From NCBI RefSeq assembly GCF_014695585.1, contig NZ_JACJON010000040.1:124001-188000 (forward strand): a stretch of DNA of 64,000 nucleotides, written 5' to 3'. The position numbers and the translations under genes are program-made. This stretch comes from Microcoleus sp. FACHB-831 (GTDB taxonomy: Bacteria; Cyanobacteriota; Cyanobacteriia; Cyanobacteriales; FACHB-T130). Below are positions 52,516 through 61,402 of this stretch, piece after piece; the stretch's first letter is position 1, and the number at the start of each line of letters is the position of its first letter. The notes beneath the pieces are model-generated. The model was not told the DNA's origin, made no database searches, and was given only the letters and a program-made list of their open reading frames with translations.

Positions 52516-53286
52516 ATGTATTTCAGCTTTATCGGTGTTTGTGTCGGACTTTTAATTTTAGTGCTGGGGAGTTTTGGAATATTGCAATGGTTGCACATAC
52601 CAGCGGGTAATTTCCTCGATTGGGTAATTGCTGCTGCTAGTTTTTGTTGGCTGTTGGTAATTGTGACGGTTCCTTGGAATATTCACTTTGACGCTAAGGA
52701 AGTGATAGCAGAAGCAGCGCTTTCGGCTGATAAGGGAATTGCAGTTGATGAAAAGCAAGTTAAGTATGCGAAAGTTGTAGCCAATCGTTCATTTTGGGTA
52801 GCGATCGCACTTCATATCCTTTCTACTATTGGACTTTACACCCTCGCCGCAACTGGCGTCAGTTCTGTAGGATATGTTAGTTCTGGTGCAGCTTTACTAT
52901 TAACTGCTTTGCGTCCAGCCGTGCGAACTTACGAATATTTAGCAAGACGTTTGGCGATGATTAGGCAAGAATTACAGTATCCCCGCCAAGATATTTGGGA
53001 ACTGCGTAACCGCTTTGATAATCTGGAGTTGGCGGTTAAGCAACTAGAAGCGCAAATGAACGCTGAAGAGCCTTATTCTTTCGTTGCTACTCAACAGCGA
53101 TCTGGGGAAGAAACTCGTAAAGAATTAGCGCGGTTGAGTGCAGTTATAGAACAATTGGAAGCAACTAATAAGGCTGAACACCAGCAACTATCGAGAGAAG
53201 CCAAAAATGCGATCGCGCAACTTTCAACCGATGGGCAATTTCTCGACCACGTTCGCGAAATTATTCGGTTTTTCAAAACTGCTTAA
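52516..53286 (+). CDS. Membrane protein with C-terminal coiled coil
   Basis: A 256-residue protein with about four hydrophobic helices in the first 140 residues (VCVGLLILVLGSFGILQWL, LDWVIAAASFCWLLVIVTV, FWVAIALHILSTIGLYTLAA, SVGYVSSGAALLLTALRP) and a C-terminal coiled coil (about 165-240; LRNRFDNLELAVKQLEAQMN). No family was recognised; it could be a scaffold at the membrane. The stop is directly followed by a 20-bp inverted repeat. Confidence 0.6.
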   Translation: MYFSFIGVCVGLLILVLGSFGILQWLHIPAGNFLDWVIAAASFCWLLVIVTVPWNIHFDAKEVIAEAALSADKGIAVDEKQVKYAKVVANRSFWVAIALHILSTIGLYTLAATGVSSVGYVSSGAALLLTALRPAVRTYEYLARRLAMIRQELQYPRQDIWELRNRFDNLELAVKQLEAQMNAEEPYSFVATQQRSGEETRKELARLSAVIEQLEATNKAEHQQLSREAKNAIAQLSTDGQFLDHVREIIRFFKTA

Positions 53287-53290
53287 TTGC

Positions 53291-53344
53291 TCATAGTTGA
53301 TGGTTCATTGTTAATTGCTATGAGCAATGAACCATCAACTATGA
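53291..53344. repeat. Inverted repeat with perfect 20-bp arms
   Basis: TCATAGTTGATGGTTCATTG (53291-53310) and its exact complement (53325-53344) with a 14-base loop, between convergent genes. It has no T-run. Its TTCATTG/CAATGAA and TCATAG/CTATGA parts recur at 19528-19600 and 58093-58126. Confidence 0.85.
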
Positions 53345-53351
53345 ACAAATA

Positions 53352-54689
53352 TCAAAGTAATCCCGATGCCTCATAAAGGCGTCTGACAGTCGCTAGAATT
53401 CTACTACCGTACTTTAAATCTGCCGCCCAGCGTCCGCTTAGCTGATCCACTAAGGGAGCTACACCCCTCGTAACAAAGCGAAAACGTGGATCGACCAATT
53501 CCTGCACCAAAGGCTCTAAACTGGCGTAGGCTTTTAAGTGTTGAATGTGCGCCCTCACGCCAATTCTCGCACTAGGAAACGACGCCCCTTCAGAACCGCC
53601 ACCGACTGTTCCTAAACTGGCAAAGTTATTTTGGCTAGGACTGATATCGCTGCCAAAACGCAGAAAGCCCGTCTCAACACACATTTGGCAGAAGGCAACA
53701 TCATGGTTTACGCCCTCAATAGCTGCTTCTTCGCGGTAGAGTTTGGGTAGATCGGGGAACTGAGCAAGGGCATTTTCGTTATTGGCTTTCACGAACATCA
53801 TCAGCTGCACTTCTGAGGCGTTGCCATTTGTCATAATTTTGTCAATCTGACCGACGCAAACTGGCAAAATCGAGCGCAAGGACACGGTGCGGCTGTTATT
53901 GTCCCAACCGATAGAAATATTAAAGTCGCGTAATTCAATAGCTTTGACATAGACTACGCCCCGATACTGTACGCGGCGGACGTTGGGGGCGTTGGTCAAA
54001 TTAACTCCCAGTCTGTCTACTAAGTCTATGGGGATGTAAGCGTTGCTATTAATGAGAACGCCTTTTTCGGCGTAAGTCTGGTTGTTGATGTTGATATTGA
54101 TGGGAGGATAGGTTGTAGTCTGGGGATTTCCGCCGCCGCCGCCGATCGCACGGCTCCAAGCTGCTAGTCCGTCAGCAATTCCTAGTGCTATATCGCGGCG
54201 TCGGTTCTGAATTAAAAAGCGATCGTCCGGGTTGGTGAGAAAGCCAACTTCCATCAGCATCGACGGGATGGTGGTGTCGCGACAAAAGGCTAGACGACCG
54301 ACGCCCGTTGCTGTGTCTGGTTTGGCTCCCCGGCTGGGTAGTTGGGGAACGCGGCGCAGCAAGGCAAGCAGCAGCATTTCGGCTTGACTTTTGCGCTCTG
54401 TGTTGTTGGCAATATGGAAGACACAGGCTCCCCTCGTACCTGGGTTGTTGAAGGCATCGGCATGGATTTCGAGGGCGATGTCGCCTGTGCGATCGCGGGC
54501 GTTAATCCAGCTAATCGACTGGCGCGAAGTCAGGTTGTCGGGCACGGAGAGAACTTCAAAACCCCGCGATCGCAACTCTGGCAATATTTGATCGCGCAGC
54601 AGAATCATCTCTTGGGCTTCTGTCGTCCCTCCCGCGATCGCGCCTGAGTCTCCACCACCGTGTCCTGCTGAAATAAAAATCCGTCCCAT
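53352..54689 (-). CDS. N-acetylmuramoyl-L-alanine amidase with C-terminal glucosaminidase-like domain
   Basis: A 445-residue peptidoglycan hydrolase. The Amidase_3 domain (1-175) begins MGRIFISAGHGGGDSGAIAG (zinc His) and carries GDIALEIHADAFNNPG (second His) and PSMLMEVGFLTNPDD (catalytic Glu). A middle part (about 190-290: LINSNAYIPIDLVDRLGVNL) resembles a copper-amine-oxidase-N-like beta domain. The end (300-440: AEAAIEGVNHDVAFCQMCVE, NNFASLGTVGGG) resembles glucosaminidase domains. No signal peptide is visible, so export is unexplained. I chose the ATG at 54689; the frame opens ten codons earlier. Confidence 0.85.
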   Translation of the reverse strand: MGRIFISAGHGGGDSGAIAGGTTEAQEMILLRDQILPELRSRGFEVLSVPDNLTSRQSISWINARDRTGDIALEIHADAFNNPGTRGACVFHIANNTERKSQAEMLLLALLRRVPQLPSRGAKPDTATGVGRLAFCRDTTIPSMLMEVGFLTNPDDRFLIQNRRRDIALGIADGLAAWSRAIGGGGGNPQTTTYPPINININNQTYAEKGVLINSNAYIPIDLVDRLGVNLTNAPNVRRVQYRGVVYVKAIELRDFNISIGWDNNSRTVSLRSILPVCVGQIDKIMTNGNASEVQLMMFVKANNENALAQFPDLPKLYREEAAIEGVNHDVAFCQMCVETGFLRFGSDISPSQNNFASLGTVGGGSEGASFPSARIGVRAHIQHLKAYASLEPLVQELVDPRFRFVTRGVAPLVDQLSGRWAADLKYGSRILATVRRLYEASGLL

Positions 54690-55307
54690 TTGAAGTCTTC
54701 CCCCCAGCGCTAAAAGCACTCGCTGTCAATCTTCCAGCATAAGGAGTGCGGGGGTGTTTCGGCTAGTCCCTCTCGCTCCTTTACCTTTTTGTACCCCGCC
54801 AATCATGTTTGGCAAAGAAAGAAACCAGGATTAAGTTATGTGCCAAACCCAGCTAATTTTTGTTATGCGATCGCGTATCACTAAACACCCATATCTTTTG
54901 TAAATCTTGGGTAAAGTTTACTTTTCTTAACCCATTACTTTATATGGAATTTATGCGTAAGCTATGTATCATCTCGGTGGCAAAGTACATCACACTTCTA
55001 TTGAAGTCACTAGATTCTTCAGGTTGGCGATCGCGGCTGACATTAAAAGCAGAAACCTTTACCAAACATTTACGCACGAGCTATGTATGTTAAGTGAAAA
55101 TATGGATAAGGCAAGAATTAATTAACCTCAAATTAATTGAGATTAAGAAAGCGATCGGCTATCCGGGCGTATCTACGCGATCGCTTTTTAAGAGTTTTAC
55201 CCTTAATTTTCATTAACTCAACTTGCACGCCTTGAAAACATTCAAGGCTAGGCTTCGCATTGAGCAAGTACGAAAGTGCGCCGTTTCATTTTTTGGAGAT
55301 GACTTCT
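54690..55307. other. Intergenic region with two hairpins
   Basis: No coding-quality frame. A terminator-like hairpin (AAAGCGATCG 55148-55157 with complement 55178-55187, then TT) and a short perfect hairpin (GCCTTGAA-AACA-TTCAAGGC, 55229-55248) about 60 bp before the PEP-CTERM start codon are the only structures. The latter may lie in the 5' leader of that gene. Confidence 0.55.
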
Positions 55308-56045
55308 ATGACTAGCTTATTCACTAATCGCTCTAATTCAGCCAAACGTGGCCTAACTGGAACGTTACTGACACTAGGTTTATTACTTGCGGGAGGCAGT
55401 CAAGCGCTTGCTGGCACAATCAAAGCAACTCTTACAGCAGACAATCATTACGGACTCTACCACGCTCAGGAGAATGGTAGCGGACTAACGTTTGTTGGCA
55501 GAAATGAGTTTGGGCCTACTGGCAATCCTGGAGGATTAAACTGGTCTTTGCCTGAAACTTGGACTTTTGATATAAACCCAGCCGACTACCTATACGTTGT
55601 AGTTTGGGATGATGCTGCGGTAGCCGAGTCGTGGATTGGTGAGTTTGAGCTACCAGGTGGTGTTTCACTTCTTTCAGACACTACAAATTGGGAATACATA
55701 ATTGCTAGTGGTCAGAATCCAGGTGATTACGGTAACGTTCCTCAGCTGACGGAACTCGTGCCGGAAATAGCCAACGCTAACTGGACGGCGACGCGGGCAG
55801 TGGGGCCAAATGGAACCAGCCCTTGGGGCGTGATTCCTGGCATATCAACGTCCGCCCAATTTTTGAACGTCTCTAATCCCCGAAGTGCTAATTACACGAT
55901 CTTTAGGACAAAGGCCGCTGTAGAGGTCGAGTCTGTCCCCGAACCATCAGCTGCCTTGACTTTACTGGCGTTTGGTGCAAGTGGCGCAGGTTCGCTGCTG
56001 AAGCGCAAGCAGCAACAGAAAGCTATGAATTTTAGCCGCAGCTGA
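55308..56045 (+). CDS. PEP-CTERM exported protein
   Basis: A 245-residue secreted protein. The signal peptide contains GLTGTLLTLGLLLAGGSQAL with cleavage near ALAGT. The C-terminus has the PEP-CTERM sorting signal: VPEPSAALTLLAFGASGAGS followed by LLKRKQQQ. Exosortase removes such tails and places the protein at the cell surface. The central part (about 50-205) is beta-rich with GGLNWSLPETWTFDINPADY and no recognised domain. I chose the ATG at 55308 because GGAG lies eight bases before it; upstream in-frame starts lack this. No exosortase gene is in the window. Confidence 0.85.
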   Translation: MTSLFTNRSNSAKRGLTGTLLTLGLLLAGGSQALAGTIKATLTADNHYGLYHAQENGSGLTFVGRNEFGPTGNPGGLNWSLPETWTFDINPADYLYVVVWDDAAVAESWIGEFELPGGVSLLSDTTNWEYIIASGQNPGDYGNVPQLTELVPEIANANWTATRAVGPNGTSPWGVIPGISTSAQFLNVSNPRSANYTIFRTKAAVEVESVPEPSAALTLLAFGASGAGSLLKRKQQQKAMNFSRS

Positions 56046-56176
56046 GTGATGAGATAGGGGGGGCGATCGCAGCTACCCCCACAACAACCAAGCGCGATCG
56101 CACTGTTCTCCCCCTCGCCTCATGTGCCTGTGTCGTTCCAAAATAGAATTAGAGCGATATGGCATAAAGGCAAGCA

Positions 56177-58102
56177 ATGCAAACTCCCCGCCTGCATCAA
56201 GACACCATCGATCGAGTCAAAGAACGGGCTGACATTGTGGATGTCATCTCGGAAAAGGTTGTTCTGCGGAAGCGCGGGAAAGATTTTTTGGGCTTATGTC
56301 CCTTCCACGAAGAAAAATCTCCCAGCTTTACCGTCAGTCCCAGCAAGCAGATGTACTACTGTTTTGGCTGTCAAGCTGGGGGAAATGCCATCAAGTTCCT
56401 GATGGAAGTAGACAAGCGCCCTTTCGCTGATGTAGTCCTCGATTTAGCGCGGCGTTACCAAGTTTCTGTACAAACTCTGGAACCGGAACAGCAGCAAGAA
56501 TGGCAGCGCGGGGTAGCACTACGAGATCAGCTGTATGAGATTCTGGCGATCGCAGCAGGATTCTATCAACACGCCCTACGTCAATCTCAAGGACAGCAAG
56601 CTTTAGAATATCTCAAAACTCAGCGACATCTGAGCGAAGAAACCATCCAACAGTTTCAGCTAGGCTATGCACCAGTTGGGTGGGAAACCCTTTATAGCTA
56701 TCTTGTCGAACAGAAAAGTTACTCTGTGCAATTAGTAGAAAAAGCAGGGTTAATTAAACATCGCAAAACGGGTGATGGTTATATAGATCAGTTCCGCGAT
56801 CGCCTAATTATTCCCATCCGCGATACCCAAGGGCGAGTTATCGGTTTCGGCGGTAGAACTTTAGCTGACGAACAACCTAAATATCTTAACTCTCCCGAAA
56901 CAGAATTATTTAATAAAGGTAAAACTTTATTTGCACTCGATAAAGCCAAAGATGCAATTAGCAAACAAGATCGGGCGGTAGTAGTCGAGGGATATTTTGA
57001 TGCGATCGCCCTCCACCAATCTGGCATTACCAACGCAGTCGCTTCCCTCGGTACAGCCTTAAGCTTAGACCAAATTCGTCAACTACTGCGTTACACCGAA
57101 TCGAAACAAATTGTACTTAACTTTGATGCTGATGCCGCAGGTACAAAAGCAGCAGAAAGGGCGATTGGCGAAGTTGCCGATTTAGCTTACAAAGGACAAG
57201 TCCAGTTGCGGATTCTCAACCTTCCAGATGGTAAAGATGCCGACGAATTTCTTACTAAAAGCGATCCTGAGACATATCACCATTTACTAACAACAGCTCC
57301 CCTTTGGATAGACTGGCAGATAGAGCAAACATTAGTCAATAAAGACATTAGCCAAGCCGACCAATTTCAACAAGTTACTGGTGAAATAGTCAATTTGCTG
57401 CGTAACATTGATAACCAAAGTACGCGCACTCATTATATTAGCCAGTGTGCAGAAAAACTTAGTAAAGGAGATGCACGACTCGTACCCCTGCTAGTAGAAA
57501 ATCTGAGGACGCAAGTAAAGCGATCGCAACAACCTTTAGCGAAAGGAACCACTAAAACACAGCAGCCGCAATTATTACCAATTGCATCTGAACGAAATCT
57601 CTTAGAACAAGCAGAAGCGTTACTACTACGAATATTCCTCCACGCTCCCGAATATCGCCAAGCAGTCGTTGATTCCCTAGAAGAGCGAGATTTGTTATTT
57701 TGCCTCTCCCACCATCGATTTTTGTGGCAACAAATTTTAGAACTGCAAGAGAGTCTAACTCCCCATGCTACTTCGGATCTAATCTCACTTTTACAAGATA
57801 GATGTGTAGAATTTCCCAACGAACTCGCTTTAATTTCTCATCTGTTTCATCTCGATGAAAAGACACAGCAAGACCTCCTCCGCGCTGAAGCCTTAATTCG
57901 CGCAGCAGCGGCGTGTCTGGAAGAGGTGCAATGCGAGAAACATCGGCGTTACTGTCTGGAGCAGTGGCAGAAGTTAGCCTCAACAGATCCAGAGCGATCG
58001 CAATATTACTACCACGAGTTTTACAGCGCCCAGCAGAGAATTAAGGAATTAAAGCAGCAACGCCAGTTCAATTTCTTAGAAGTTACTCAAATTGGTTCAT
58101 AG
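56177..58102 (+). CDS. dnaG: DNA primase
   Basis: A 641-residue DnaG, which lays RNA primers at the replication fork. The N-terminal CHC2 zinc finger has C41-x2-H44 in LCPFHEEKSPSF and C62-x2-C65 in YYCFGCQAGG. The catalytic core has the RNA-polymerase domain (FRDRLIIPIRDTQGRVIGFG) and the TOPRIM parts VVVEGYFDAIALHQ and LNFDADAAGTKAAE. The C-terminal 190 residues hold the DnaB-helicase-binding helices. The last three codons and the stop (GGT-TCA-TAG) lie inside the left arm of a palindromic repeat at 58093-58126, so the C-terminus may have been set by repeat insertion. Confidence 0.96.
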   Translation: MQTPRLHQDTIDRVKERADIVDVISEKVVLRKRGKDFLGLCPFHEEKSPSFTVSPSKQMYYCFGCQAGGNAIKFLMEVDKRPFADVVLDLARRYQVSVQTLEPEQQQEWQRGVALRDQLYEILAIAAGFYQHALRQSQGQQALEYLKTQRHLSEETIQQFQLGYAPVGWETLYSYLVEQKSYSVQLVEKAGLIKHRKTGDGYIDQFRDRLIIPIRDTQGRVIGFGGRTLADEQPKYLNSPETELFNKGKTLFALDKAKDAISKQDRAVVVEGYFDAIALHQSGITNAVASLGTALSLDQIRQLLRYTESKQIVLNFDADAAGTKAAERAIGEVADLAYKGQVQLRILNLPDGKDADEFLTKSDPETYHHLLTTAPLWIDWQIEQTLVNKDISQADQFQQVTGEIVNLLRNIDNQSTRTHYISQCAEKLSKGDARLVPLLVENLRTQVKRSQQPLAKGTTKTQQPQLLPIASERNLLEQAEALLLRIFLHAPEYRQAVVDSLEERDLLFCLSHHRFLWQQILELQESLTPHATSDLISLLQDRCVEFPNELALISHLFHLDEKTQQDLLRAEALIRAAAACLEEVQCEKHRRYCLEQWQKLASTDPERSQYYYHEFYSAQQRIKELKQQRQFNFLEVTQIGS

Positions 58103-58126
58103 CTCATTGGCTTTGACTATGAACCA
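58093..58126. repeat. TGGTTCATAG palindrome overlapping the dnaG stop
   Basis: Perfect 10-bp arms TGGTTCATAG (58093-58102) and CTATGAACCA (58117-58126) with a 14-base loop. The TAG of the left arm is the dnaG stop codon. It is related to the repeat at 53291-53344. Confidence 0.8.
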
Positions 58127-58133
58127 CGAAGGC

Positions 58134-58190
58134 ATTTTGGATTAAACGCTGACTTCAAAAGTATTAATCCAAAATCCAAAATCCAAAATC
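58134..58190. repeat. Heptad repeat tract with inverted halves
   Basis: TTTTGGATTAA (58135-58145) on the left; TTAATCCAAAA followed by tandem ATCCAAA units on the right, next to the stop of the convergent pentapeptide gene. It could fold as a hairpin between the two genes. Confidence 0.75.
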
Positions 58191-58193
58191 GGG

Positions 58194-58703
58194 CTACGGA
58201 CAGCCTAAAGTTTCACGGGTTTCTCGTCCCGTAACTGGATTTTTGCCTTTTGCCACTTTGCACAGAGTTTTTTGCACATCAGGGCGGAGCAAAACATCAG
58301 TAAAATCGGCTCCATCAATGATGGCACCTTCAAACTTGGTGTAAACAGCAAAAGCACCTTCTAGAACAGCATTAGTCAAGTTTGCTCTAGTGATGCGTGC
58401 TGTGTCTAAAGTAGCGTTGCGGAGATTAGCTCCCTCTAGGTTGGCACTTTCTAAATTAGCGCCAAAGAAACTAACACCCGATAGATCGGTATTGCTCAGG
58501 TTACTGCTGCGTAGATTGGCTTTGGTAAAGCTAGCGTCAGTTAGCACCTTACCTGAGAAATCTACACCAACTAGAGATTCTTTGGTGTAATCTTCAGCAA
58601 GGGCTGGGGTAGCGATCGCTCCCAAAGCTGTGACACAAACTACTGCGAAGAGCAATAAACTTAGTAAAATTGTCGAAATCCGCTTTCTTGGCCTAAATTT
58701 CAT
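58194..58703 (-). CDS. Pentapeptide-repeat protein, probably lumenal
   Basis: A 169-residue protein. A twin-charged N-terminus (MKFRPRKR) and a hydrophobic stretch ILLSLLLFAVVCVTALGAIA ending ATPALAED form a signal peptide for the thylakoid lumen or periplasm. From about residue 45 to 140 it has A(D/N)Lxx pentapeptide repeats (LRSSNLSNTDLSGVSFFGAN and so on), which build a right-handed square helix. The C-terminal part has two cysteines (LCKVAKGKNP, TLGCP) that may bond. Similar lumenal pentapeptide proteins occur widely in cyanobacteria. I chose the ATG at 58703; upstream sequence in frame belongs to the opposite-strand yraN gene. Confidence 0.87.
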   Translation of the reverse strand: MKFRPRKRISTILLSLLLFAVVCVTALGAIATPALAEDYTKESLVGVDFSGKVLTDASFTKANLRSSNLSNTDLSGVSFFGANLESANLEGANLRNATLDTARITRANLTNAVLEGAFAVYTKFEGAIIDGADFTDVLLRPDVQKTLCKVAKGKNPVTGRETRETLGCP

Positions 58704-58717
58704 CCTACTTCCAGCTG

Positions 58718-59251
58718 ATGGATAACCCTCGTCTATCTGATTATCCCAATATTGGCGTTCTAGGAGAAGATCTTGTTGCACGCCACTTAGAGGCGCAAGG
58801 CTGGAAAATTTTGCATCGTCGCTGGCGTTGTGCTTGGGGAGAAATAGACCTGATTGCCCAAAACCTTGATGACTCAAGGCTCCAGACACAAGACTCCAGA
58901 TTTTTCACCCCGCTGGTGTTTGTGGAGGTCAAAACTCGCAGTCGAGGTAACTGGGATGCGGATGGTCTACTTTCCATCACACCGCAAAAACAAGCCAAAC
59001 TTTGTAAAGCCGCTCAGTTGTTTTTAGCGTCACGCCCCGATCTTGCCGATCTGCCTTGCCGCTTTGATGTGGCTCTAGTTAGCTGTCACCGACTACCACA
59101 TCGAAATCTTCAAGATAAAAAGAGTTTAAATTTATCAGCCGCTGAGGAAGCCATAGCTCGTCCACCCGTGATGGTGGGTGAAGCTATTTTCGTAGCTGGA
59201 TACCGACTTCTTCTGCAAGACTACATCAAAGCCGCCTTCGATAGCGCCTAA
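58718..59251 (+). CDS. YraN family (UPF0102) endonuclease-like protein
   Basis: A 177-residue YraN protein with a PD-(D/E)XK-like fold: GVLGEDLVARHLEAQGWKIL, WGEIDLIAQ (D of the motif) and FVEVKTRS (E-x-K). Function in the family is not firmly known; Holliday-junction-resolvase-like roles are proposed. Between IDLIAQ and LVFVEVKT it has an extra stretch DDSRLQTQDSRFFTP, encoded by heptad-like GACTCCAGA repeats (about 58867-58902), in frame and between the two catalytic strands. Its start is only 14 bp from the start of the divergent pentapeptide gene. Confidence 0.85.
   Translation: MDNPRLSDYPNIGVLGEDLVARHLEAQGWKILHRRWRCAWGEIDLIAQNLDDSRLQTQDSRFFTPLVFVEVKTRSRGNWDADGLLSITPQKQAKLCKAAQLFLASRPDLADLPCRFDVALVSCHRLPHRNLQDKKSLNLSAAEEAIARPPVMVGEAIFVAGYRLLLQDYIKAAFDSA
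58867..58902. repeat. Heptad-like GACTCCAGA repeat inside yraN
   Basis: Copies of GACTC-AG and CTCCAGA in tandem, related to the GGAGTCC/GGAGTTT repeats in queA (60966-61000) in the opposite orientation. It is in frame. Confidence 0.6.
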
Positions 59252-59307
59252 AAAAATCAAAAAGTAAAAGAGAAAATTTTTAATGCGTTCTCTTTATTTT
59301 CACTTTA

Positions 59308-59697
59308 TTAGGCGAGTGTTTCTGGGCAGTAACCTAATCCCCTAGTGAACTGTAGACGAAATGCCTCAATATCGCTGCGGTCAGGACTGCCATGAGAAAC
59401 GACGGCTACCTGATAGCGACGCATTACATCAATAGGTGATTGTCCTGTTTCCAAGCTCCAAAGTGCCATTTGCAGCCGAATGGTTGGTTCGTAGGAAATT
59501 CCCAACTCGTTCAGGAACGCCCGGAAGTCGCCATCTTGTTGAGGGCTTAAATGTTTGTGCATTTTCACCTTGACTACCCAGCCATCAATCTGATGAATCA
59601 CCGTTATAAATTTAACGGGTTTCTGAGGCATTGAGTGAAGGAACTCAACTACCCGTAGTGTGAGGCTGGCATTCGCCAGAAAGTAGAGGTAGTCCAT
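59308..59697 (-). CDS. Conserved protein of unknown function
   Basis: A 129-residue soluble protein: MDYLYFLANASLTLRVVEFL, then PVKFITVIHQIDGWVVKVKM, HKHLSPQQDGDFRAFLNELG, and a C-terminal VAVVSHGSPDRSDIEAFRLQ. The mix of strands and helices and even codon use suggest a real gene, but I recognise no family. It is convergent with yraN, 56 bp apart. Confidence 0.6.
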   Translation of the reverse strand: MDYLYFLANASLTLRVVEFLHSMPQKPVKFITVIHQIDGWVVKVKMHKHLSPQQDGDFRAFLNELGISYEPTIRLQMALWSLETGQSPIDVMRRYQVAVVSHGSPDRSDIEAFRLQFTRGLGYCPETLA

Positions 59698-59959
59698 ATC
59701 AGTTGTTTAACTTAAAGTCCAAGCAAATGCTATTCTTCTATTCTCTATCTCGAACGATCCCAGCACTAGGGGAGAACCACTGTTATTCAGTGGGGAGTTA
59801 TACCCAATTCGCTTTTTTGTAGTTGATTGAAAGTATGAATTTTTTCTGATAAACAATAGTGTCTGCGTCTATAGATTGGTCGAAAGTTAGTGACTTTTGG
59901 CAAATCCCCCGCAAAGACAGCCAAATCATACCCAAATAGACCGAATGCGCTCAATCGCC

Positions 59960-61327
59960 ATGAATCAACCCAGCAAAGGTTCCCGTAGCCCTAACAGTCC
60001 ATCTTCAGAAACACCAGATGCAGACAAGTTGTTAGCTAGCTATGACTACGAACTCCCTTTAGAGCGGATTGCTCAAAACCCAGCAGTTCCCAGAGATAGC
60101 TCCCGTTTGCTGGTGGTGGATTCACCCAGTACGGGCGGGGATACCCCACCCTTGCACCGCGTCTTCCGTGACTTACCCGACCTACTACAACCGGGAGATT
60201 TGCTCGTTTTGAATAACACTCGCGTCATAAATGCACGGCTGCTAGGACGCAAACCTACTGGCGCACCAGTCGAGGTGTTGCTGCTAGAAGAACGATCGCT
60301 TAACTGTTGGCTGGCGTTGGTTAAACCGGGTAGGCGCTTAAAGCCAGGGGCAACTATTTTTTTTGAACCTAGAAAACAGGCGACAGAGGAAAGGGGAATA
60401 GAAACTGGGGGATCTTCCCCATCCCCAATTGAAAATCCCATTCCCAGGCAGAGCATGGGAACGAGCAAAATCGAAAATCCCTTAACTGCGACCGTTCTGG
60501 CAAGGGATGAGGCGACTGGGGGGCGTTTGTTACAGTTCGATGTGCCAGAGGGGGTTTCCTTAGTTCAGTTGTTGGACGAATACGGTAACGTGCCGCTACC
60601 ACCTTATATAAATGATTCCCAATCTGAGCAGGAACAGTATCAGACAGTTTATGCGGCATCTCCCGGCGCGATCGCTGCTCCCACTGCTGGATTGCACTTC
60701 ACACCTACTCTGCTGACTCGCTTGCAGGAACAAGGTATAAACACGGCGTTTGTAACTCTCCACGTGGGTGTGGGTACTTTTCGACCAGTCGAGGTGGAGG
60801 ACATTACTACCCACCAGATGCACGCGGAGTGGGTGGAACTACCCAAAGAAACCGTAGACCAAATTCACTTAACCAAGTCGAGGGGAGGTAGGGTTATTGC
60901 GGTTGGTACTACGGTAGTACGAACGTTGGAGGGTATAGCTCATTCCCTGGCAGAGCCAGGTAAAGAGTCTGGAGTCCGGAGTTTGGAGTCCGGAGTTTCC
61001 ATTTCCAGGCAGGCAACGAGGTCAAACGACAGCATAGGAGAGGAAGAAGAGTTTATGACTAATGCAGATTCTTCAATGCATAATGTCGAAATTTTAAAGC
61101 CGTACTATGGCAAGACAAATTTGTTCATCTATCCAGGGTATGAATGGCAAGTAGTAGATGGGCTGATTACAAATTTCCATTTGCCGCGCTCTAGTTTGCT
61201 CATGTTAGTAAGTGCTTTAATAGGGCGGGAACGGCTACTAGCTTTATATCGAGAGGCGATCGCTCACCAATACCGCTTCTATTCCTTTGGTGATGCTATG
61301 CTAATCTTGCCAGAAGCGGTTAGCTGA
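59960..61327 (+). CDS. queA: S-adenosylmethionine:tRNA ribosyltransferase-isomerase
   Basis: A 455-residue QueA, which transfers the ribosyl part of SAM to preQ1 in tRNA to give epoxyqueuosine. Signatures are [72 protein letters not shown] and [20 protein letters not shown]. It is longer than usual because of two in-frame inserts. One after FEPRK (about 60375-60480) encodes a Pro/Ser-rich stretch with a CCCAGGC palindrome. The other (about 60960-61070) encodes [20 protein letters not shown], from GGAGTCC heptads. The ATG at 59960 is the likely start; the frame opens upstream at non-conserved codons. Confidence 0.92.
   Translation: MNQPSKGSRSPNSPSSETPDADKLLASYDYELPLERIAQNPAVPRDSSRLLVVDSPSTGGDTPPLHRVFRDLPDLLQPGDLLVLNNTRVINARLLGRKPTGAPVEVLLLEERSLNCWLALVKPGRRLKPGATIFFEPRKQATEERGIETGGSSPSPIENPIPRQSMGTSKIENPLTATVLARDEATGGRLLQFDVPEGVSLVQLLDEYGNVPLPPYINDSQSEQEQYQTVYAASPGAIAAPTAGLHFTPTLLTRLQEQGINTAFVTLHVGVGTFRPVEVEDITTHQMHAEWVELPKETVDQIHLTKSRGGRVIAVGTTVVRTLEGIAHSLAEPGKESGVRSLESGVSISRQATRSNDSIGEEEEFMTNADSSMHNVEILKPYYGKTNLFIYPGYEWQVVDGLITNFHLPRSSLLMLVSALIGRERLLALYREAIAHQYRFYSFGDAMLILPEAVS
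60441..60461. repeat. TTCCCAGGC palindromic repeat inside queA
   Basis: TTCCCAGGC and GCATGGGAA pair with one mismatch around AGA, followed by CGAG. It resembles the common cyanobacterial TTCCCAGGCNNNGCCTGGGAACGAG repeat and lies within the first queA insert. Confidence 0.65.
60966..61000. repeat. GGAGTCC/GGAGTTT heptad repeat inside queA
   Basis: About five tandem heptads alternating GGAGTCC and GGAGTTT, in frame, encoding the repeated ESGV/SLESGV sequence of the second queA insert. Confidence 0.75.
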
Positions 61328-61402
61328 CTCCCAAGGAAGGCTAATAGTTAAAGTTATATCGAGGGCTGGACTAATTGCTAATAGCTAGTAGGTCTTCTAC
61401 CC

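Noticed and set aside
54860..55093. 77-codon frame in the gap before the PEP-CTERM gene
   Set aside because: No ribosome-binding site or recognisable domain; composition is like the surrounding intergenic DNA.
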